A program made the translations under genes and the position numbers. From Cryptomeria japonica (lineage: Eukaryota > Streptophyta > Pinopsida > Cupressales > Cupressaceae): a DNA stretch of 37,500 nucleotides. Where the stretch lies: positions 72,501 through 110,000 of the forward strand of contig NW_026729186.1 of NCBI RefSeq assembly GCF_030272615.1, in the 5' to 3' direction. Positions 10,695 through 19,060 of the stretch are shown piece by piece. Positions within the stretch are counted from its first letter, which is position 1, and every line of letters begins with the position of its first letter. The notes below the pieces were generated by a model that had not been told where the DNA came from, searched no databases, and worked only from the letters and a program-made list of their open reading frames with translations.

Positions 10695-11645
10695 TGTAAC
10701 GGGTCTGCATTGGGCAGAATACTTGCACAGTTTTTGGATCGGGTCCAGCCTTAGTGGGGTTCCATTTTGCATCGGAACTCTTTCTTTTGCATAGCCGACA
10801 TGGAATTGGTGTTTCACACAGCCGACTTAATTCATTTCATCGGCGGGGCCGATATGTTTTATTTCTTTGGCGGGGGCCGACATGGGACTTGGCCGATGTT
10901 CTTCTTAGCGCGGACTTAACTCATATGAGTCCGGACCTATATGGGCGCTAATTTTCCATTGGCGGGATTCCTTTTGGGCCGGCCCTATCCGCCCAACGGC
11001 TCTTTTATTTGGGTCCGACCCTCCAGTATATAAGATGAGCGGGATGCTCATTCTTGGCAAGGAAGAAGCAGAGGCAGATTCAGAATCAGGATCATCAGCG
11101 ATCAAGCATTCGGCAGCGAGCAGACGAGCAGACAGATGCGAGTCTTCGGCGTCGCAAGTCTGAGTGCGAGTATTGCAGCGAGGGACTTTATTGCTCAGGC
11201 GAGCATTGGGGTCTTGTGACTTGGCGATCTGGCACCTCGAGGAGCTAACTGGTTCTCCTCTCGAGCGAGCCGATCCCAGTCTGAGTCGAAGGGACTCTTT
11301 GTAACTTGTCCGAGTCAGATTGGCTGGCTGGGCAATCCATTTGGGGGCGACCGGTATTTCTCAATACCGAGTTCTATCCAGCATTGTAATCTTTGAGGAT
11401 AATAATAAAGGATATGGGCACCTCGCCCCACCTTTGAATGTTGTGTTGTCTATTTTATTCCGCATTGCATCGTATCCTTTTATGCATTCTGGGAGCAAGT
11501 CGATCTGCATTTTCATTGTGCATTCCGCTTTAGCGCAATATTGGAAGGGACGAGGCGTAGGCCGAAGGTCTCTGACCTTGAACGGATCCGAGTCGGGTCG
11601 GGACTTGTCGGTGCCGCACAGGCTTAACTCCCAAAGCCCGTGACA
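10695..11645 (+). repeat. 3' long terminal repeat
   Basis: This is the second 951-bp LTR, with no difference from 5692-6642 seen by eye. It carries the same GCCGAC cluster (10794-10881), TATA box (11027-11033) and AATAAA (11404-11409). It ends CCCGTGACA and is followed at once by the TCCCC duplication and the TATATAAG of the spacer. Confidence 0.95.
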
Positions 11646-11650
11646 TCCCC
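11646..11650. repeat. Target-site duplication, right copy (TCCCC)
   Basis: This matches 5687-5691 exactly and abuts the end of the 3' LTR. Confidence 0.93.
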
Positions 11651-11653
11651 TAT
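11646..11653 (-). promoter_or_regulatory. Pol I start-site-like box 1, interrupted by the retrotransposon
   Basis: On the minus strand this is CTTATATA followed by GGGGA (11650-11646), then LTR; the second GGGGA is at 5691-5687. It is the leftmost box. If 18S lies to the left, it would be the gene-proximal promoter, now separated from its downstream sequence by 5954 bp. Confidence 0.6.
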
Positions 11654-12016
11654 ATAAGTTATTTGTCCGATTCTCGCACAACCGTAGTCTGCCTCGTCGA
11701 ATCAAACAACGGTCCCAGATTCCGACTTCCGTTCCGTAGAGACCCAAAAGCTAGATGGAGGCTCGCAAGAAAGAGAGTCGGCGCATAGCAATCGGGTTTC
11801 TCGAACGTTTAGGGACCGAGCTCACTTGCGGATAGGGCAAAATCCGCCAAGCAACCCAAAAGCTAGACGGGGGCTCGAATCGAATCGCCTAGGCGGCCAC
11901 AACAACGACGTGTTGGATCGACTACCAGTGCCAAACCATTCAGCAAGACTAGTCTGTGTCGAGGCCGGATAGAGATTCTCAGAGAGCGCCCGCATAGCAT
12001 TTAGGAGACCTGCCGC

Positions 12017-12107
12017 GTCCCTCACACTCGACAAATGGTGGTGCACGTTTATAAATCCGAGCGATCCCAACCCTTTCAAGCACCAACATCGGTCGAGATA
12101 GAGGGGC
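12017..12107 (-). other. Promoter-downstream hairpin, copy 2
   Basis: Arms at 12017-12044 and 12080-12107 pair at about 21 of 28 positions. The position relative to the next Pol I box (12136-12148) equals that of copy 1 relative to its box. Confidence 0.6.
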
Positions 12108-12135
12108 ACGGAGGGGGCTGCGTGAGACAACACAG

Positions 12136-12148
12136 TCCCCTATATAAG
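12136..12148 (-). promoter_or_regulatory. Pol I start-site-like box 2
   Basis: Reverse complement CTTATATAGGGGA; matches the plant Pol I core consensus. It is followed on the minus strand by a hairpin-bearing module. Confidence 0.6.
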
Positions 12149-12456
12149 TTATTTGTCCGATTCTCACACATCCGAAGAATGGTCATCAAATCGGACAACA
12201 GCCCAAACTTCCGACTTCCGTCCCAGAAAGCCCAAGAGCTATCTAAAACGTTCATGGCCGGAACTCGATCGCGGCTATACCAGTCCGCCAAGCAACCCAA
12301 AAGCTAGACTGGAGCTCTAGTCGAATCACCTCTGTGGCCATTGCAAGGACGTGTTGGAGCGACTACCATTGCCGAACCATTCCGCAGGTCGAGTCCATAC
12401 CAAGGCCGCATAGAGATTCACGATGAGCTCCTGCATAGCAATCAGGAGACTTGCCG

Positions 12457-12548
12457 TGTCCATCACAATCGATAAATCCTGGTGCAAGATTTTTGCATCC
12501 GAGCGCTCCAACCAGTCGAGCACCAGCATCAATCGACATAAACGGGCA
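12457..12548 (-). other. Promoter-downstream hairpin, copy 3
   Basis: Arms at 12457-12485 and 12520-12548 pair imperfectly, about 18-19 of 29. Two C:G pairs of copy 1 are T:A pairs here, so pairing is kept while sequence changes. Confidence 0.55.
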
Positions 12549-12576
12549 CGGGGGGAGGATGCTCGAGAACACTACC

Positions 12577-12589
12577 TCCCCTATATAAG
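12577..12589 (-). promoter_or_regulatory. Pol I start-site-like box 3
   Basis: Intact TCCCCTATATAAG; minus-strand CTTATATAGGGGA. It is 441 bp from box 2. Confidence 0.6.
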
Positions 12590-12619
12590 TTATTTGTCCG
12601 ATTCTCAAGCAGCCGAAGT

Positions 12620-13052
12620 CTGGTCATCGAATCGGGTCAAAGACCACAACTTCCGACTTTACCCACAATGCAAGTCATCGAATCGAACATCGGCCCCCGA
12701 GTCGGACTCCATGCGTATGTCAGGTCATCGGACCCAAATTCCGCCTTCCTGCGCATGGCGGGCCATCAATATCAACTCGGTCATCGGACCCAAACTCCGC
12801 CTTTTTGCGTATGGCACGCCTTCAAATCGGTCATCGGACCCAAATTCCGCCTTCCTGTGCATGGCGGGCCATCAACATCAACTCGGTCATCGGACCCAAA
12901 TTCCGCCTTTCTGCGCATGGCACGCCATCAACTCGGTCATCGGACCCAAATTCCGCCTTCCTGCGCATGGCAGGTCATCGGACACAAATTCAGACCTCGC
13001 CAATATGCCTACGTATCGAATCGGTCATCGGACCCAACTTCCGACTTCATCC
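12620..13052. repeat. Degenerate repeats of about 50 bp (catcggacccaaattccg family)
   Basis: The phrase catcggacccaaattccg, often followed by ccttcctgcgcatggc, recurs irregularly about every 45-55 bp (near 12726, 12781, 12833, 12888, 12937, 12977 and 13026). The open frames over it are repeat artefacts. The same phrase closes every 311-bp unit to the right, so this is a local expansion of one part of that unit. Confidence 0.8.
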
Positions 13053-13121
13053 ATACTGTAGGGTCTTTGAGGTTGGCGCGGTGCGCTCAACCCAGGGAGT
13101 CGACCCATCGAAGCATACACC

Positions 13122-13134
13122 TCCCCTATATAAG
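13122..13134 (-). promoter_or_regulatory. Pol I start-site-like box 4
   Basis: Intact TCCCCTATATAAG in a 311-bp unit. Confidence 0.55.
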
Positions 13135-13432
13135 CTATTTGTCCGATTCCCACACCTGTGTAGTTTGCACCTCTGACCAGGACATCGACCCCAACTTCCG
13201 AACTCGACTGCAACGACGGCACCAGCGCCTTGGTGCGCACCTTGCGACGCACAGTCCCAACATTCGCCTTCCTGCACATGGCAGGTCATCGGACCCAAAT
13301 TCCGACCTCGCGAGTATGCCTACATATCGAATCGGTCATCGGACCCAACTTCCGACTTCATCCATACCGTAGGGTCTTTGAGGTTGGCGCGGTGCGCTCA
13401 ACCCGGGGAGTCGACCCAACGAAGCATACACC

Positions 13433-13445
13433 TCCCCTATATAAG
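13433..13445 (-). promoter_or_regulatory. Pol I start-site-like box 5
   Basis: Intact TCCCCTATATAAG, 311 bp from box 4. Confidence 0.55.
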
Positions 13446-13743
13446 CTATTTGTCCGATTCCCACACCTGTGTAGTTTGCACCTCCGATCAAGACATCGAC
13501 CCCAACTTCCGAACTCGCCTCCAACGACCGAACCAGCGCCTTGGTGCGCACCTTGCAACGCACAGTGCCAACATTCGCCTTCCTGCACGTGGCAGGTCAT
13601 CGGACCCAAATTCCGACCTCGCGAGTATGCCTACATATCGAATCGGTCATCGGACCCAACTTCCGACTTCATCCATACCGTAGGGTCTTTGAGGTTGGCG
13701 CGGTGCGCTCAACCCGGGGAGTCGACCCAACGAAGCATACACC

Positions 13744-13756
13744 TCCCCTATATAAG
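13744..13756 (-). promoter_or_regulatory. Pol I start-site-like box 6
   Basis: Intact TCCCCTATATAAG, 311 bp from box 5. Confidence 0.55.
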
Positions 13757-14054
13757 CTATTTGTCCGATTCCCACACCTGTGTAGCTTGCACCTCCGATC
13801 AGGACATCGACCCCAACTTCCGAACTCGACTAAAAAGACCGCACCAGCGCCTTGGTGTGCACCTTGCAACGCACAGTGTCAACATTCGCCTTCCTGCACA
13901 TGGCAGGTCATCGGACCCAAATTCCGACCTCATGAGCATACCTACTAATCGAATCGGTCATCGGACCCAACTTCCGACTTCATCCATACCGTAGGGTCTT
14001 TGAGGTTGGCGCGGTGCGCTCAACCTGGGGAGTCGACCCATCGAAGCATACACC

Positions 14055-14067
14055 TCCCCTATATAAG
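14055..14067 (-). promoter_or_regulatory. Pol I start-site-like box 7
   Basis: Intact TCCCCTATATAAG, 311 bp from box 6. Its upstream side (minus strand) adjoins the 52-bp array. Confidence 0.55.
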
Positions 14068-14171
14068 CTATTTGTCCGATTCCGACACCTGTGTAGTTTG
14101 CACCTCCGCTCAGGACATCGACCCCAACTTCCGAACTCGCCTGCAACGACCGAACCAGCGCCTTGGTGCGC

Positions 14172-14800
14172 ACCAAAAGTGCGCACTTTTGGAGGGCACT
14201 TTTGTGCGCTCCAAAGGTGCGCACTTTTGGAGGGCACTTTTCTGCGCTCCAAAGGTGCGCACTTTTGGAGGGCACTTTTTGGAGGGCACTTTTCTGCGCT
14301 CCAAAGGTGCGCACTTTTGGAGGGCACTTTTTGGAGGGCACTTTTCTGCGCTCCAAAGGTGCGCACTTTTGGAGGGCACTTTTTGGAGGGCACTTTTCTG
14401 CGCTCCAAAGGTGCGCACTTTTGGAGGGCACTTTTTGGAGGGCACTTTTCTGCGCTCCAAAGGTGCGCACTTTTGGAGGGCACTTTTTGGAGGGCACTTT
14501 TCTGCGCTCCAAAGGTGCGCACTTTTGGAGGGCACTTTTTGGAGGGCACTTTTCTGCGCTCCAAAGGTGCGCACTTTTGGAGGGCACTTTTTGGAGGGCA
14601 CTTTTCTGCGCTCCAAAGGTGCGCACTTTTGGAGGGCACTTTTTGGAGGGCACTTTTCTGCGCTCCAAAGGTGCGCACTTTTGGAGGGCACTTTTTGGAG
14701 GGCACTTTTCTGCGCTCCAAAGGTGCGCACTTTTGGAGGGCACTTTTGTGCACTCCAAAGGTGCGCACTTTTGGAGGGCACTTTTCCTGTGCTCCAAAGG
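14172..14800. repeat. 52-bp tandem array (about 10 full copies)
   Basis: The word ctgcgctccaaaggtgcgca recurs at 14242, 14294, 14346, 14398, 14450, 14502, 14554, 14606, 14658 and 14710, a period of 52 bp, with shortened or altered copies at both ends. Each unit contains GGTGCGCAC and two GGAGGGCACTTTT phrases. Copies are almost identical. All six frames are nearly stop-free, giving spurious frames of 240-300 codons on both strands; none is a gene. The array sits inside what would otherwise be a promoter unit between boxes 7 and 8. Confidence 0.95.
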
Positions 14801-14937
14801 TGCACACCTAGGTGAGCACCTTCGACCACACCTTGTAGCACACCAAACTCTGACTTTCGACTTCATCCGCAATGCAGGGTCTTTGAGGTTGGCGCAATGC
14901 GCACAACCAGGGGAGTCGACCCATCAAACCCAACACC

Positions 14938-14950
14938 TCCCCTATATAAG
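14938..14950 (-). promoter_or_regulatory. Pol I start-site-like box 8
   Basis: Intact TCCCCTATATAAG, first of the 157-bp series. Confidence 0.55.
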
Positions 14951-15094
14951 CTATTTGTCTGATTCTCATACATGCGTAGCCTGCAGGAGCAATTAGGACA
15001 TCGACCCCAACTTTCGGCTTCTAAACGAAAACAAGGTCTTTGAGGTTGGTGTAATGCGAACAACTAGGGGAGTCAACCCATCAAACCCAACACC

Positions 15095-15107
15095 TCCCCT
15101 ATATAAG
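15095..15107 (-). promoter_or_regulatory. Pol I start-site-like box 9
   Basis: Intact TCCCCTATATAAG, 157 bp from box 8. Confidence 0.55.
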
Positions 15108-15251
15108 CTATTTGTCTGATTCTCATACATGTGTAGTCTACAGGAGCAATTAGGACATCGACCCCAACTTTTGACTTCTTAACGAAAACAAGGTCTTTGA
15201 GGTTGACGTAATGCGCACAACCAGGGGAGTCGACCCATCAAACCCAACACC

Positions 15252-15264
15252 TCCCCTATATAAG
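15252..15264 (-). promoter_or_regulatory. Pol I start-site-like box 10
   Basis: Intact TCCCCTATATAAG, 157 bp from box 9. Confidence 0.55.
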
Positions 15265-15408
15265 CTATTTGTCCGATTCTCATACATGTGTAGCCTGCAG
15301 GAGCCATTAGGACATTGACCCCAACTTTTGACTTCTTAACGAAAACAAGGTCTTTGAGGTTGGCGTAATGCGCACAACCAAGGGAGTTGACCCATCAAAC
15401 CCAACACC

Positions 15409-15421
15409 TCCCCTATATAAG
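15409..15421 (-). promoter_or_regulatory. Pol I start-site-like box 11
   Basis: Intact TCCCCTATATAAG, 157 bp from box 10. Confidence 0.55.
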
Positions 15422-15628
15422 CTATTTGTCTGATTCTCATACATGTGTAGCCTGCAACAACGATTAGGACATCCACCCCAACTTCTGAATTCGTCTGCGT
15501 TGACCGCACCAAAGGTGCACGCCTTGGTGCTCACCAAAATCCGACTTCCGACTTCTTCTGCTATGCGGGGTCTTTGAGGTTGGCGCAGTGCGCACAACCA
15601 GGGGAGTCAACCCACCGAATGCAACACC

Positions 15629-15641
15629 TCCCCTATATAAG
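15629..15641 (-). promoter_or_regulatory. Pol I start-site-like box 12
   Basis: Intact TCCCCTATATAAG, 220 bp from box 11. Confidence 0.55.
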
Positions 15642-15785
15642 CTATTTGTCTGATTCTCATACATGCGTAGACTGCAGCAATGATTAGGACATCCACCCCA
15701 ACTTTTGACTTCTTAAACAAGACAGGGTCTTTGAAGTTGGTGCAGTGCACACAACCAGGGGAGTCGACCCATCAAACGCAACACC

Positions 15786-15799
15786 TCCCCTATATAAAG
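15786..15799 (-). promoter_or_regulatory. Pol I start-site-like box 13 (variant)
   Basis: TCCCCTATATAAAG, with one additional A compared with the other twelve. It is the rightmost box; beyond it the spacer changes to palindromic and G-rich repeats. Confidence 0.5.
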
Positions 15800-15879
15800 C
15801 TATTTGTCCGATTCTCATACGTGTAGTCTGCAGCAGCGATTAGGACATCGACCCCAACTTCCGAATTCGTTTGCATTGA

Positions 15880-16060
15880 CCGCACCAAAGGTGCACGCCT
15901 TGGTGTGCACCCTGGAGTGCACTTTGGTGCTCACCTCGGTGCACACTTTGGTGTGCACCTCGGTGTGCACCAAAGGTGCGCACCTTGGAGCGCACCAAAG
16001 GTGTACACTTTGGAGCGCACCACATAGGGTCTTTGAGAGGTTGGCGCAGTGCGCACACCA
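15880..16060. repeat. Dense GGTGNGCACC palindrome cluster
   Basis: About 180 bp consist almost wholly of ggtgcac, gtgtgcacc, ggtgcgcacc and ggagcgcacc words in alternating orientation, joined by cttt, aaag or ttgg. It bridges the promoter repeats and the G-rich minisatellite, and is similar in style to the 5S spacer beyond 19 kb. Confidence 0.7.
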
Positions 16061-17720
16061 AGGTGGGTGTTGAGGTGCGTGCCGAGGTGGGTGGGTGCTA
16101 GGGTGCGCTCCATGGTGGGTGCCAGGGTGGGTGCGTGCTAGGGTGGATTCCAAAGAGGGTCATAGGGTGGGTGCCAAGGTGGGTTGGTGATATAGTGGGT
16201 TCAAAGGTGGGTACTAGGGTGGGTTCCAAGGTGGGTCACAAGTTGGGTGCCAGGATGCGTGGGTGTTAGGTTGGGTGCCAAGGTGGGCTCCTGCGTGGGT
16301 GGGTGCTAGGGTGGGTTTCAAGGTGGACGCGAGGGCGGGTGCCAAGGTGGGTAACAAGTTGGGTGTTAGGATGGGTGAGTGCTAGAGTGGGTGCCAAGGT
16401 GGGTGGGTGCTAAGGTGGATGCCAAGGTGGTTCACAGGGTGGGTGGGTTCTAGGGTGAGTTCCAAGGTGGGTCACAGGTTCAGTGCTAGGGTGGGTGTCA
16501 AGGCGGGTGTCGAGGTGCCTGGGTGCTAGGGTGTGGATGCCAATGTGGGTCATAGGGTGGGTACTAGGGTGGGCTGCAATGTGGGTGCCAAGGTGGGTAA
16601 CATGCTCGGTGGGTTCTAAATTGGGTGCCAGGGTGGGTGTGCACCCACCTTGCCCGAGGTGGGTGCCAAGGTGCCAGTGTGGGTGGGTGCTAAGGTGGAT
16701 GCCAAGGTGGGTGAGAAGGTGGGTGATAGGTTGAGTGGTAGGATGGGTGGGTGCCAAGATGGGTCACAGGGTGGGTGCAAGGGTGGGTAGGTGCTAGGGT
16801 TGGTGTCAGGGTGGGTGGGTGCTAGGTTGGGTTCCAAGGTGGGTGCGAGGGTGAGTGTCAAGGTGGGTCACAGGTTAGGTGCTAGGATGGGTGAGTGCTA
16901 GGGTGCAAAGGTGCCAGGGTGGGTGCTAGGATGGGTCGATGCTAGGGTGAGTGGCAAGGTGGGTCCACAAGTGTCAAGGTGGGTGCCGAGGTGGGTGCCA
17001 AGTCGGCGACTGCTATGGTGGATGCCAAGGTGGGTCACGGGGTGGGTGCCAAGTTGCTAGGTTGGGTTCCAAGGTGGGTGCCAACGTGGGTGCTAGGGTG
17101 CGTGGGTTAAAGGGTGTGTCACAACGTGGGTGCCAGGATGGGTGCGCACCCACACTGGCCAAGACGGGTGCGGGTGCAAGGTTGGGTTCCAAGCCCGGTC
17201 ACAGGCTGGGTGCTAGGATGGGTGGGTGCCAAGGTGGGCACCAGGGTGGGTGCACCCACCCTGGCCAAGGTGGGTCACGGGGTGGGTCCTAGGGTGGGTA
17301 ACGGGGTGGGTACTAAGGTGCGTGCCAAGGTGGGTCATAGGGTGGGTGCCAAGGTGGGCACCAGGGTGGGTGTGCACCAACCCTAGCCAGGGTAGGTCAC
17401 GGGGTGGTTGTCGGGGTGGGCGTCAAGGAGCCAAGGTGGGTGGCAAGTAGCCAAGTTGCGTGCCAAGGTGGGTGTCGGGGTGGGTGCCAAGGATCCAAGG
17501 TGGGTGCCAAGGAACCAAGGTGGGTGTCTGGGTGGGTGCCGAGGTGGGAGCCAGGGTGGGTCCCAAGGTGAGTGCAAAGGTGGGTGCCAGGGTCAAGGTG
17601 AGTGCCAATGTGGGTTCCAAGGTGCCAGGGTCAGGGTGAGTGCCAATGTGGGTTCAAAGGTGCTAAGTTGGGTGCGAGGTTGGGTGCGAGGGTGGGTGGG
17701 TGCCAAGGTGTGCTAGGTGG
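16060..17720. repeat. G-rich degenerate minisatellite (GGTGGGTGCCAAGGTGGGTGC type)
   Basis: About 1.66 kb of irregular 10- to 20-bp words (ggtgggtgccaaggtgggt, gtgctagggtgggttcc and similar) with all G runs on the + strand. Several stretches satisfy a four-run quadruplex pattern, for example 16297-16315. The last part, from 17253, is included in the 7923-bp tandem unit and so recurs at 25176 and 33099. No gene is present; the open frames are compositional. Confidence 0.9.
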
Positions 17721-17724
17721 AAGC

Positions 17725-18125
17725 CCGGGTGGGTCGGCATCCCATGGGTGTCGAGTTGGGTGCCTGATGGGTGCTTCTTGTCAAGTTTTAGTCGTCGGGA
17801 CTCATTTCGAGCCTTAGAGGTCGTTTCTTGTCCGGTTGCCCTGTCTTCGACCTGGGAACCCAATTTTGGTCCTCGGGTCCCATTTTTTTTTGTCTCGCAT
17901 CCCACTTTTGGCCTGTGGCCTTTTCGGGGTCGATTCTCGTTTTGGGCATCAGAGCATGTTTCTTCTCCTAAAACCCAATATTTGTTTATTAAGTCTCGGA
18001 ACACATTTTTGTTCTCGTGGACCCATCATGGGTCTTGGAACGCATTTGTGGTCCTTGGGTCCCATTTTGCATCCCGAAACTTGTGTTTTGGTGCTTGATC
18101 CCTATTTTGGGTGCCCACCTTGCAC
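17725..18125. repeat. T/C-rich low-complexity segment of the 5S unit
   Basis: About 400 bp of lower GC with a degenerate phrase of the type ctcgggtcccatttttggtc repeated at irregular 20- to 45-bp steps. It recurs at +7923 and +15846. No gene is recognised. The open frames match nothing I know and have no start context or domain support. Confidence 0.65.
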
Positions 18126-18506
18126 CAAGTGCGCACCCGGGGCAAACCGAGCGCCTTGGTGCACCGGGGCAAGATCGAGCGTGCACCCGAGGCGCCCCGA
18201 ACATGCACCAAGGTGCACTCGGCCCACATGTGAGCGCAGGTCGTTGCGCCCGAGGTGGTGTGTGGGCACCGCGTTGCAGACGGGACACTGCACGCACACG
18301 ACGCCCCCTCCAGGTGCACGCACGTAGGCCGGGCCGGGTGCACACCCGACGCCCTAGCAAGGTGCGCGCACCCGGGCAGGGCTCACACTTGGCGAACGGG
18401 GCGCACTTCGCGAGGGAGGGTGTGCACCTCGACGGGGGTGGGTGGCCGGGGTGGATTCGCACGTGGGTCGCGGTTTGCTAAGTACACACTGCGACAAGCT
18501 CATAAC
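18126..18506. other. GC-rich leader upstream of 5S
   Basis: About 380 bp, very GC-rich, with gtgcacccgaggcgcccc and similar words but no tandem order. The last 30 bases before 5S contain taagta at about -28 and C at -1. Plant 5S upstream elements are a TATA-like box at about -28, GC at about -12 and C at -1, so the first and last fit and the GC element is displaced (about -9). No protein gene is supported. Confidence 0.6.
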
Positions 18507-18625
18507 GGGTGCGATCATACCAGCATTAGTGCACCGGATCCCATCAGAACTCCGCAGTTAAGCGCGCTTGGGCCGGAGTAGTACTGGGATGGGTGACCTC
18601 CCGGGAAGTCCCGGTGTTGCACCCT
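18507..18625 (+). rRNA. 5S ribosomal RNA, copy 1
   Basis: The gene runs from GGGTGCGATCATACCAGC to GGTGTTGCACCCT, about 119-120 nt. The internal Pol III promoter is intact: A box agttaagcgcgcttg (18556-18570), intermediate element ggccggagtag and C box ggatgggtgacctccc (to about 18602). The ends pair (GGGTGC with GCACCC), as in all 5S. A run of six T follows. This copy has A at 18525 where copies 2 and 3 have G, in a CpG context; the rest looks functional. It is transcribed by Pol III on the + strand, opposite to the Pol I-like boxes to the left. Confidence 0.98.
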
Positions 18626-18630
18626 TTTTT
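18625..18630 (+). terminator. Pol III terminator of 5S copy 1
   Basis: TTTTTT directly follows GCACCC, the usual oligo-T stop of Pol III. The same run is found after copies 2 and 3. Confidence 0.9.
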
Positions 18631-19060
18631 AGTTTTTCGCCGGGCGTCGCAATGCTATTTGAATAAACCTTTTGCCCGTTTGCGTTCTCGTCGGGGCCGG
18701 GCCGGGCCGGGGTGCGCTGCCCGCACTACCGCGCGCGCGGGGGCGACACCGAGCGCGCACCCGAGGCGCCCCGAGCACACAGGCCACGGTGCAACCCGGG
18801 CGTTGTGCGCGCACCCCGGTGCGCCCGAGGTGCTGCGCGCGCACCTAGGTGAAATCGGTGTGCACCTCGGCCAGTGCGCGCTCGGTCGAGTCGCGCACGT
18901 TGGCCAAGGTGCACGGTGATGTTTCTTACTCTAAGGTTCCGCACCAGACGCCCGGGACAGGTGAGCGAAGCTGGGCGGGGCCGGGTGCGCGGCCGGGGCA
19001 GGTGCACGCAGCTGGAGAGAGCTTTGGAGCACACTTCGGAGCGCACCAATGATGCGCTCC
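18631..19060. other. GC-rich trailer downstream of 5S
   Basis: About 430 bp, very GC-rich, with an alternating (CG)5 stretch at 18730-18739 and several gtgcgcgcacc words. It is repeated in the next two units. No gene is seen; open frames on both strands overlap and lack domains. Confidence 0.6.

Larger units (their letters stand above)
5692..11645 (+). mobile_element. Ty3/gypsy-type LTR retrotransposon, chromodomain-bearing, without visible RNase H or integrase
   Basis: The 5954-bp element has two 951-bp LTRs beginning TGTAACGGG and ending CCCGTGACA, which are near-perfect terminal inverted repeats. It has an initiator-tRNA primer site 2 bp after the 5' LTR, a polypurine tract directly before the 3' LTR, and flanking 5-bp duplications. 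The LTRs look identical by eye and the main frame is open, so insertion is recent. The order gag, protease, reverse transcriptase and the C-terminal chromodomain place it near the chromoviruses of the Ty3/gypsy (Metaviridae-like) group. Because no integrase is recognisable, it probably moves with help from an autonomous relative. It is oriented opposite to the inferred Pol I transcription. Confidence 0.95.
11646..12581 (-). repeat. Two promoter modules of about 495 and 441 bp
   Basis: Each begins (on +) with TATATAAGTTATTTGTCCGATTCTC. It continues with a segment related to the 188-bp repeat (gacgtgttg, then cgactacca, ...gcatagca), a hairpin, and ends at the next TCCCC. The copies at 11646-12140 and 12141-12581 are clearly diverged. 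The first has a further partial internal repeat around 11700-11850. No gene is seen. Confidence 0.75.
13053..14165 (-). repeat. 311-bp promoter-containing repeats
   Basis: Consecutive Pol I-like boxes at 13127, 13438, 13749 and 14060 (TATATAAG start) are exactly 311 bp apart. The units share gggtctttgaggttggcgcg, gagtcgaccca, the box itself, ctatttgtccgattcccaca, a ccccaacttccgaactcg segment and a closing catcggaccc...cgacttcatccatacc. Neighbouring copies differ at only a few bases. Confidence 0.9.
14865..15880 (-). repeat. 157-bp promoter-containing repeats
   Basis: Boxes 8 to 11 (14943, 15100, 15257, 15414) are spaced exactly 157 bp. Box 12 follows after 220 bp, because that unit carries an additional caccaaaggtgcacgccttg segment, and box 13 after 157 bp. 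The units contain gggtctttgaggttgg, aaccaggggagtcgaccca, the box, ctatttgtctgattctcata and aggacatcgaccccaactt. They look like the 311-bp unit without its second half. Confidence 0.9.

Noticed and set aside
13095-13134. snRNA-type promoter (gtcgacccatcg upstream of TATATAAG, like the plant USE plus TATA)
   Set aside because: The match to the USE consensus is poor, spacing is short, and no snRNA sequence follows on the + strand. The Pol I reading on the minus strand fits better.
14000-14872. Four to six overlapping frames of 240-304 codons across the 52-bp array
   Set aside because: The period is not a multiple of three and the unit lacks stops in most registers, so all frames stay open automatically.
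17836-18327. A 163-codon + strand frame in the T/C-rich segment upstream of 5S, repeated in each unit
   Set aside because: It overlaps other open frames on both strands, is made of a degenerate 20- to 45-bp repeat, and runs into GC-rich spacer without domain evidence.
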